A stretch of DNA of 14,809 nt from Phoronis ovalis (Eukaryota > Phoronida > Phoronidae): positions 1-14,809 of the forward strand of contig JAOXYB010030466.1 of the NCBI GenBank assembly GCA_028565635.1, read 5' to 3'. The position numbers were made by a program, and so were the translations under genes. This document shows, piece by piece, positions 1 to 9,900 of this stretch (the stretch's first letter is position 1; every line of letters starts with the position of its first letter). The notes under the pieces were generated by a model, which worked only from the letters and a program-made list of their open reading frames with translations, did not search any database and was not told the origin of the DNA.

Positions 1-401
1 ATCTTTAATCAATTCTACGCATTTACAAATTATATTAATTCTTAGCAGACGAGTGGTCCAGTCATCTGAAATGGGTTGTTGTAAGTCCACAACACTTACG
101 GCTTGCTATACGCCCTAACCGATAGATTTCACAGTTTCAGTCACGGAAGGTGAACTAATAACAAGATGTGATGTGAATTAATGGTGACACACCCATATAC
201 ATATAAAGTTACCTAGCTAGATATAAAGATACAAAAATACAAATAATGCAATAATATATTTCAAATATATAGCCAAATGTAAGCTCAGCAGAATACTCCT
301 CAATTGCAACTTAATCAACAAGTCGGACCTCATAATATACTACATATGTAGCTGCCACTAAGGTCCTTAGTAAGTAGTAGATACATTTATTATAATTACA
401 G
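1..401 (+). other. partial intron upstream of the first visible aminopeptidase exon
   Basis: No coding segment with a membrane anchor is visible here. The stretch ends in a T/A-rich tract and AG at 400-401, so it reads as the 3' part of an intron. It contains a weak tRNA-like A-box/B-box pair, listed separately. A second AG at 412-413 would keep the frame and drop four residues, so a tandem acceptor is possible. Confidence 0.6.
48..145 (+). repeat. possible tRNA-derived SINE remnant
   Basis: CGAGTGGTCCAG near 50-61 resembles the A box of Leu/Ser-type tRNAs. CAGTTTCAGTCAC near 132-144 is a poor B-box match. The spacing of about 75 bp is longer than in a normal tRNA gene and no cloverleaf folds, so at most this is an old SINE head. 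No tail or target duplication was found. Confidence 0.2.
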
Positions 402-900
402 GTCCATGCACAGAGAAGCTAGATACTACACAGTTAGCAACCGATCTGCCCATAACCACGGAGGCAACAAGTGTTCCTCCTGTCGCTACTACAAAAGCCC
501 CGATCACTGATGTCAGATTACCAACTCATCTACATCCATTACATTACAATGTTGAACTAAAACCTAACATCTACGATGGCAATCCCGAAGATTTTACGTT
601 TAATGGAATGGTGGAAATTGATATTGAATGCCAGACCGTCACAGATATCGTTATTCTACATACTAATAAGTTAGATATTAGTAATGTGAAATTTGTGCCA
701 AAAAGTGGCGATTCAGTAACAATTAATCCACGGCCATTTGAAATTGATACTGACAGGCAGTTCTTTAAATTGCAACTGGACAGAAACTTAGTTATAGGCG
801 CAATTTATACACTTAGTATGAATTTTGTTGGCCCGCTAGCCGATGATCTTGCTGGACTGTACCGAAGTCAGTATTTCGACAAGACACAGAATAGAACCAT
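402..900 (+). CDS. aminopeptidase exon 1 of window: stalk and start of N-domain
   Basis: It encodes residues 1-165 plus two bases of codon 166. The Thr/Pro-rich stalk (1-37) is followed by the canonical M1 opening [17 protein letters not shown]. The exon ends in [14 protein letters not shown], a conserved aminopeptidase N motif. The first two bases complete a codon from an upstream exon. Acceptor is TTACAG, donor GTAAGT at 901. Confidence 0.9.
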
Positions 901-3900
901 GTAAGTTGTAGAGTACAAGTCTGCTTTTCGTGCTATATTGTTGCGCGTTCGTTACTGCTGGCGTTGATTTTTAGTAATGGGGGATGTGAATATTATCAGG
1001 CGTTGTGATGGCAGTGGTACTTCTTTTTTGTACATGAATGTAATTTTTCTTTGTAAGTGTAACTCAAATAACACCAATCATTTATTTTATATTTTTTTCT
1101 CTTTAAAACTAACAGCATGAACACTTATCTTTGTCGAATTATTGTCGAATCTATGACCGCTACGATCGTAGCCCCATCGGATATTTGACGGATATTTAAG
1201 AATTCGTTGGATATTCGCCGTCGTAGCCGAACGAATTTATATTCATTTCGCGCTGTGGTCATATAGCCACAACACTGCTAGCATGAATCCTGCCTTGTAG
1301 TCACATAGCCACAACACTGCTTGCGTCTACTGATTACTGAAAGATGTTTTCTTAGCTACGTACGTTGATGCACTTTAATTAAAACCATCTGCAACGTGGC
1401 TTTAGTGAAAAGTCAGAATATCAAACATACCTCGCTAAGAAAGAATTAAATGTCTAATATTACCGTCGATTCCTTTTACAGACATATTGCAACATCGCAA
1501 ATGGAACCGACAGATGCCAGGAAGACATTCCCTTGTTTTGATGAGCCCGCTATCAAATCTAACTTTACTGTGACAATACTTAGAAAAGATCCGATGATAA
1601 GTTTATCAAATATGCCCATCGTTAGCAGGGTACCTAGGTATTGTATCAGTTAGATATTACATAATATAATAAACAAAGATATATATGTAATTAACTACTT
1701 TTTAAAGCACGATATTGCTAGTAATAGCGTAACACTGCATGCTGAAATAGTTATCTTAGTTGTTAAAATATATAGTTATTGTTAAAGTTACTTGATGTAT
1801 ATATAATCAAGCAACACTTAACATGAAAAGTTATTGCAGAATGAGCGTTGTATAATGTTTATAGGACTAATGGCTGGATTGCCGATCATTACCAGACAAC
1901 GCTGAAAATGTCCACATATCTACTAGCCTTTATTGTATGTGATTTTGAGTATGTTGAGAAGAAAACATCGACTGGCGTGACTGTGAGGGTTTATTCAAGG
2001 AGAGAAGCAATAAGTCAAACTCAATATGCTTTGGACGCTGGAGTTCGTGTAACTGAGCATTATGAAAGATATTTCAATGTACCCTTTCCACTTCCTAAAC
2101 AAGGTATAAGTTATATAATCTAAGACTAATTATATAATATAAGCAACTATAAAGTATTGCATTTGAAGTATATATATTGAAAGTATATATTTTAGCAGTA
2201 GTGGCATGCATATGGTCAACCAGTCTGAATAAATCCATTCGTTAGTTTCCCGTACCATTTCAACTAACGTCTGGGCTTAACAGCTTGATAGTCCCTTTGT
2301 TTATATATAAAGCGCCTAGAACTTCTAGGGATCAGTCCCGTCAAACTGCAGTTTACAATAATAGGTATAAAAGAGGACTAAGCAGGTAGCTAATGAATTA
2401 GGTCAATCTCACAGAGAAATAGCTGATCTTGATTAGTCGGATTAGTCAGATGATTAATGAAGTAATTATTTTGCTCTTGACATTTGAATATGGCTTTTAT
2501 GCCCAGACGTTAGTTGAGAAGCAGTCTGAATAAATCCATCCGTTAAATTAGTGTTCCGTACCCTCTATATAAAGCGTCACGAAAGTATTGACACCAATCA
2601 AATTACATATTACAATAATAGGTATAGCAGTGGATTAAGCGGGTAGGGGTCGATCAAACACGTGCTGTGCTGCCAGAGTTTACCTATAGTCCGCTAAGCA
2701 AATAGCAAGCTCCCCGGCGATACCTATTCAAAATGAGTTATAATGATAGAATAGACGTGGTAGGTGATGATGAATCACGCAGAAAGAAAGGTTTATCTCG
2801 GTTGGCAAAAGATTAATGACGTAATTATTTCGCTCTTGTTAAATTGAAGGAACATAACAAAAATTGGCTATGGTTAAGCCCAGACGTTAGTTGAGAAGGT
2901 GCGGAACACTAATGAATAGCTTTGTACAGACTGGTGGTCAATTTTCTCTATTCACTTTAATATTTTAATACACTCATGTCCCTCATGTACAGCAACTTCC
3001 CCTTTTTATGGTCCACAAATCAGAACCTTTTATTTAATCTTATGATGCACAATGAAAAATTGTAAATTTCCAGACATGATTGCCATACCTGATTTTGCTG
3101 CTGGTGCCATGGAAAACTGGGGCTTGATCGCATATCGTGAAACGGCACTATTGTACGACCCTCTCGTGTCATCTGCTAGCAATAAACAACGTGTTGCTGT
3201 AGTAGTCTCTCACGAACTCGCTCATCAGGTATAACTTTTCCAGTACATGTAATGTTGTCTTCTTTCTTCAAAGTACGAAAACGGCTGATATCATTATTAA
3301 GAAAATTTTGTAGAACTTGGGGCGTTCTTAGCAAACATGGCCCGTGAGACCCGGCAATACCACAGTGGTTAGGGATACTTTCTTATGGAATACAATATAG
3401 ATTAAACTAGTCAAATGATGTTACCATTATTTCTTAATATTTATCATAAAACGCTAAATATTTACCACATTTACCATAAGGATATTTTCTTCAGATTATA
3501 ACCATATTTAAGCGTAAAACATATACAAAATATACTGATTAAACTTGTCATTTGATTTCTAAATCATTTCATACAGCAGGTACAAATAAGATATTCCGTT
3601 CACTATGAGGGACCATGTATATAAATTGGTTGGATTCAGATGTGTGATATGAATGTTATATACCTATACAAGCACTTTATTTTACAGTGGTTTGGAAACT
3701 TAGTATCACCTAGTTGGTGGGACGATTTGTGGTTGAACGAAGGATTTGCCAGTTACGTAGAATATCTCGGAACAGATCACATTGAACCAACTTGGGCAAT
3801 GGTATAAAACAGTTTCATAATTATATCATCTGTGCGCAGAATATAACACTGCACAGATAGTTTTTATTTCATGTTACATCTTAAAAGAAAGGAAAATAGT

Positions 3901-6900
3901 AAAAAGAAGCATTTGTCGATTCGATGAACCGAAATTGGCATGATTTCAGATTGATATATCTTTTACTTTTAAGTTAAGTAAGGTTTATCAGGTAATAAAC
4001 TCTAAGTTAAGTAAGGTTTATCAGGTAATAAACTCTAAGTTAAGTAAGGTTTATCTGGTAATAAACTCCATATAAATGGTCCCTGTTAATTTTAGAAACA
4101 ACAGTTCATCACTGAAGATTTACAAGATGTCATGAAGTCTGACGGATTAGGCTCTTCTCATCCCATTTTTGTGCCTGTTAACCATCCAGATGAAATCAAT
4201 GAGATCTTTGACAGAATTTCTTACGGAAAGGTTTGTTGCACGTTACGAAAATATCAGCCATGTTCTGTTGTTAAAATAAGTTTTGAAGTATGTCAAAATT
4301 TAAAATTTGATTTTAACCATATGTTTAATAGCTTAGTAACCAAGGTAGATTGATATTTGAAGATGGATACCACGTCCTGAAGCTAAATAAAGTTTGTTGA
4401 CGTTATTATACCTGACCTTAGCATATATCCTGTAACGCAATATTCCGGTTTTACCAACAGTAACCATGATAAAGGCTCATCGTGAAATATTATTTCAATA
4501 TTTAAATTTAATAATTGATGCCATATTCTGGTGGTGAATTCTAATTTATACAATTATGTGTATGTAAAGCCACTCATAGAAAAATATCAATGTACTCAAT
4601 CCAACATTATATATATGTTTCTAACACAAGCATATTAATTTTGCTTATAGGGCGCATCCATAATCCGTATGATGAACTTCTTTTTGACAGAAGAGACTTT
4701 CAAGGAAGGATTATCCGTATGTAGAGAGCATAACGGTTAAATTCATGTATCTTTTTTCGTAAAAAAAAAAGATTTTTGTCTTGTGCAAGTATACTACTAA
4801 ACTTCGAAACGTGATATTGTGACTGAAATTAGATGAATTTCTTTTTGCCGGAAGGTATTTTCAAGTGAGATTTATCGGTTGTACTGCTAAGAGTAAAAGG
4901 GTCGAATTTATGTATTTTTGCTATGAAATTTGATTTTTCTGTTGTCTGAAGAGCTGGGTACTACTAAAAAAACCGCTTCTTCTCACAGTTTTAACCCGTA
5001 AAAGGCAATATACACGTAATCACCAAAATTGTACAAAACATAATATTATTTTTTTAGAAATATTTGAAGGGCTTGGCGTATGGACCCGCAACTCACGATG
5101 AATTATGGAAATATTTAAGTCAGGTAAAATTTTAATAATAATAACACCATGACTTTTGCCATGTGACTAAAATCATTTCAGACTATAAAACACTTCGTTG
5201 TGGGTATTATTACTATACACCAATATTAATAAAAATGTATATTTCAAAGATGAGAACAAGACCTTACATTTTTAGAATTGTCGATGTACATGTACACATG
5301 CACGTTATACACATTGAATATACTGAACCTTTTCATCTTTATGCATTGTTTTGGTCAATTCAGAAATGTTTGTATATACATTAACGATGATTGCTTGCAT
5401 GTGACAACAACAGTTCAATGCGGAAAACGATTCATTTTACACTAGAACTAGTGTAGAACAAATTCCATCAAGTAAAATGTTTCTTCTAACATATATGCGT
5501 TCCATTTATACGTGTTAATGTTCTAATGTTTAGGCTGATGTTAATAAACGCAACTTGGATGTTAAAGGAATTATGGACACCTGGACCCTTCAGATGGGCT
5601 TCCCAGTTGTTAATGTATCTCGCAATGGTAATCAACTGGCCCTAACTCAAAGTCGTTTCCTCTTTGATCCTTCACAACCGCTCTCAAGTAAATACAACTC
5701 ACCTTTTAAGTAAGTTTAGTGACATTTGTTTTACTCAAAACAAAGCATATTATGCACAGCTCAAGGCGAATAGATGATCGACCCCAGTACAGTCAGCTTC
5801 TAAAATAGAGTAGTTATACATGCAAATATTTCCACATTTATTGTAAATTTTATATTTTAAACGTTCAAATTCGGATTTCTTTAACATCTGGTGTCCCGTT
5901 AGTACTGCGTTGCTATACTGTGTTGCTATATTAACATAATATATCGTATTTTTGGTATTTTACGTAGTTACATGTGGGAAATTCCGTTCACTTACACAAC
6001 CAAAAGCGAGGTGGACTGGAAAGGAAACAATATTGATTGGATGCACAAAACTGAATCAACAAGTAGGAATCAAGCAATTTCTTTGTTAAGATAAATGGAT
6101 CTTAGTCATCTACATACTTGATTGTGTAAAGAACTACATGTGTAACCATAAATCTTTAATACTCATCGCGCCTCCCGTTCACAGGTGCAATACTAGATAG
6201 TCGTTGAAAACTGAAAGATTTGGTAGCAAATTTATTATGTTCTGTAGTTGAGAAACCTTTAGTTATTATTATCCTGAAGACTTTATTTTCGAATTCCTTT
6301 ATGGAAGGTGCTGTAACATCATCTTGATAAATGTCCTATACCATGCATGTCAATACGTTCTATATAATTGTTTCTAAGACATACCATACTGTATACCTTT
6401 CTTAGTTACCAAGCAAAGTTAGAGTATCTGCATTTCATCTTCTTCATCTGTCATGCAATGTGTACAAGTCATGTCCGTCAATTCGTATAAAACGATATAG
6501 AGTACTCAGCAAATTATTTTTTTAATGGACTTAGATTTAGGTGAAAAGGTAACAGTAAGGAGCAGCTATCTGCCAATTTTATCCCACTTTAAACATGCAT
6601 GCCCACGTAAATTCTAGTCATATTGATCGATATGTACGGTTATTCTTATTGTGTTTTGTCTTCTTGTAGAGAGTGTTGCATTAAGAGGTAAAACTCCTGA
6701 TGGTGACTGGTACATTGCCAACATACAGGAGTTTGGGTACTACAAAGTGAATTACGATGCTTCCAATTGGGAGAAATTATTAGCTCAGCTTAACAACGAT
6801 TACACAGTAAGTTAAATGAATTACAGTGATTTGGAAAAAACGTAAGGCCGCGCATGTTACATTAATATGTGCGTGGTGCGTTACTTAGAAACGACTTGCT

Positions 6901-9900
6901 GCCAAAATAGTGCTTGCAATACCAGAAACAACGAATAAAATACATTGTGTAATATCCATGAACATCCAATCAGTTCTGCAGTAAGTTCGAATGTAGCTAC
7001 GGATTAAAATAATTCCAATAATAAACCTTAGACCCCTTTCGACATCGTCACGGAATCTTCACGGAAATATCAAAGAATCTATCTTCTCTAGATATATATA
7101 AACTATCCATGCACAACCGAAAAATGTGAAACAAGCCACCTTTCATTATATAATAACCATTATCTGATTGATAAAGACCGCAAGTTTCTCACCCTTTAAT
7201 AGCAGAAGTTGTCAGCACTGAAGAAGATGCTTTGGCGGTGTTGAAATTTCGCCTGATATATTTGAAATAATCTTCGCCCAAAGGTACTTGTAAAGTTAGT
7301 CATGCATTAACCATTTTATTAAGCTTCCATTAACTTCATTTAATAATTTTAGGCAATCCATGTAATAAACAGGGCACAAATTATCGATGATGCGTTTGCA
7401 CTCCAGAGGTACGTAACACTGCAAGTAATTGAATGATTTTGTAAATAAATAATAACTTCTAGAAAGACGTTGCCCCCTGTACATACATACATCAGTAACG
7501 CAACTAATGTTTGCCAATAAAACTCAATAATTTTAATTAATTCTTTTTCTGATAAAGTAAATTCATAACAAAGGGTTAATTCAGGTGTTAATCAATTGGA
7601 ATCAGCATTCGCAACATTTCTTTAGACATCCAGCTCATGCGTATCTTTAGTTTGAGTTATAATTATCCTGAAACCACGTTTGGTTCACGAACGACATAAG
7701 TAACTGACTTTAGATTCAACATGTTATTGAATGCATAACGGTATGGATAATAGTTATAGGATTGATACTGACCAACCCTGTAGTACAACCGTTTTGCCAG
7801 CCTCATATAAATTATACTTAATTAATCTATCAATTTATCAAATTTTAAATTTAGTCTACGATATATAATTATGCACTCTTCTTGTTTGGACGAGTTTGTC
7901 AGTACACGACAGCTAGGACTGAATTAAGCTTATATTCTCAATTGTTAGATCTGGTCAGGCATATGATCCACTTTTACATATGAAAACGACGAAATATTTA
8001 ATTAATGAAAGAGAGTACATCCCGTGGGATGCAGCGCTTATTAATTTGAATTACGTCAATCGAATGTTAAGACGTTCAGAATATTATGGATTTTACGGGG
8101 TAAGTTTCTCGTTCGTTCTTTAGGCGAAAAATATGAAAATTATTTCAATCAGAAATTATGCTTGTCAAATTTACATTAGCTTTGAATGGCTTATTATAAA
8201 AAACGACCATAGAAACTAAAGTAGTTACAAACTGAAAGGCAGTCCAGAATAAATTCCTCCGTTAATGTTCAACTAACGTCTGGGCTAAATCATAATCAAT
8301 TTTTGTTATATTCCTTCAATTTAACAAGAGCGAAATAATTACGTCATTAATTTTTTGCCAACCGAGATGAGCCTTTCTCTCTGCGTGATTCATCTTCGCC
8401 TACCATCCTTTGTTCTATCATTACGACTCATTCTGAATAGGTATCGCCGGGGAGCTTGTTTTTTGCTTAGCGGACTATAGATAAACTCTGGCAGCACAGC
8501 ATGTGTGTGATCGACCCCCTACCCGCTTAGTCCACTGTTATACCTATTATTGTAAGTTGCAATTTTATTGGTGTCAAGACTTCCATGACACTTTATATAG
8601 AATTAAAGGTATTGTCGTTCTTCTGCCAGACGTCAGTTGAGAAGGTACGAAACACTAACGGATGGATTTATTCAAACTGACTGAAAAGGTAAACCGGTTG
8701 AAGGATAAAGTTCAAAATTAAGGTACATAAATTCTAGCTTACACGTGCATGTACTGGTAATGCAGCTATATGCATGGAAAATTGACAAAACACCCATTCA
8801 TCATTATATATAATTATAAACAGTAGCGATATTGCCGATCGTCGCCTACCACGGCTATTGTATCATGTTGACATATTCATTCTGCTTTGCTTAATTGACT
8901 AGATAAATTTCGGCAGGATACAATGCACGTATTCTTTCATGACATATCAAAAGAAAGCGTCTGCTTTCATTGATTTATAAATTTTACCGATGTCCGATTA
9001 TTTATTTTAGAAATATATGCTGAAACAAATCTTGCCTCTTTATGAATCTGTGGGATGGAATGATGACGCAAGTGATCCTCATCTTGATCAGTAAGTAAAT
9101 CACTGTATATTTTTTATTAACTCTTGTTTCAGCTGCTAACTGACCCCTAACCTTTGTAGAAGCACGGTTGTAGCTCTTACACATTTGTATCGTCTTAGAA
9201 GTTGTAGTTCATAGATTTATAGCTTCTAGCTAAACTGAGTTAGAATCGTATATACTGTAGGTCCCAACAGTTTGTAGTACGTATGTTTTGTTCCAGGAAT
9301 GTATTTGTAGCATGTAGCATCTAACTTGGCATAAGAATACAATTGATTTTCCATTCCATCTCAATAGTAACGCATTGTCTTCTGATAAATACCATACTCT
9401 TCGCGGAAAACTTAGTTCAGTTACAAATAAAGAATATAATGTATCATGCCTACTCCCGAGTTTCCGTGCAACGTCAACCAGTATTATTTTCCTCTTGGAC
9501 TGAAAAGTATTGGGGGGAGAATTGACAGTAGATACGAAGAAAAATTAATCATTTCTTAGTTTGCATATATGATATTTTCAAATACACATTCTTTCACTTT
9601 ATACGAAATAATTCCGACTTTCAAATACAAATGTCCTCATGGCTGCCTAGAGGCAAGGAACACGAGAAAAGAGGAAAAATGCTAGTTAATACGTTGCCGG
9701 AACTAGCTATATTGAGCTCTACACAGCACAGGCGATAGTTGCTATTGGTAATGTAATGCCAGCTAGAACTTTCAAAGTTCTACAAATCAGTTCTAGCGTC
9801 TAATGATGCATATTTCAAAGTATATAAATGATGCACACGTTTTAGCATCTACATCTTTTGAAAGCAGCAGAATATGTTTGTAACTTTTTAAAGATTGGTT

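Larger units (their letters stand above)
2221..2933 (+). mobile_element. composite MITE (two tandem units) with 60-bp TIRs
   Basis: The ends begin CAGTCTG and finish CAGACTG. The outer 60 bases (2221-2280 and the complement of 2874-2933) match at about 50 of 60 positions by hand. The flanks 2212-2220 (ATGGTCAAC) and 2934-2942 (GTGGTCAAT) match at 7 of 9, which suggests a 9-bp target duplication. Inside are two related units (2221-2521 and 2522-2933) that share TATATAAAG, ACAATAATAGGTATA, a GATTAATGA-GTAATTATTT-GCTCTTG block and GCCCAGACGTTAGTTGAGAAG. No transposase is present. Long TIRs with a 9-bp duplication fit Mutator-like elements, but that is an inference. Confidence 0.8.
2104..3073 (+). 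other. intron 3, largely occupied by MITE sequence
   Basis: GT-AG intron of 970 bp. About 713 bp of it (2221-2933) is a composite inverted-repeat element, listed separately. The remaining flanks show nothing gene-like. Confidence 0.85.

Noticed and set aside
70-117. Short frame MGCCKSTT as the aminopeptidase N-terminus
   Set aside because: It stops after 15 codons and has no hydrophobic anchor; the true first exon should encode a membrane segment.
3340-3385. A-box-like CAGTGGTTAGGGATA in intron 4
   Set aside because: No B box or cloverleaf at a usable distance.
4345-4400. Possible decayed copy of the exon 6 end (TAAAGTTTGTTGACGTTA resembles the donor region of exon 6)
   Set aside because: Similarity is limited to about 20 bases around the donor; the upstream coding part does not align convincingly.
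5163-5384. Open frame of 73 codons on + in intron 8
   Set aside because: Low-complexity AT-rich translation, no family motif, and it lies between two well-supported exons.
5438-5455. Inverted repeat TACACTAG-AA-CTAGTGTA
   Set aside because: 8-bp arms only, within an intron; no associated element.
7296-7517. Minus-strand open frame across exon 12
   Set aside because: Antisense of the conserved [10 protein letters not shown] exon, with no motif of its own.
9002-9184. Minus-strand open frame across exon 14
   Set aside because: Antisense of exon 14 and intron sequence.
9343-9525. Open frame of 60 codons in intron 14
   Set aside because: No recognisable domain, and the exon 14-15 junction is already continuous without it.
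9765-9781. Perfect 17-bp palindrome AGAACTTTCAAAGTTCT
   Set aside because: Isolated and short; expected by chance at this scale, with no partner site.
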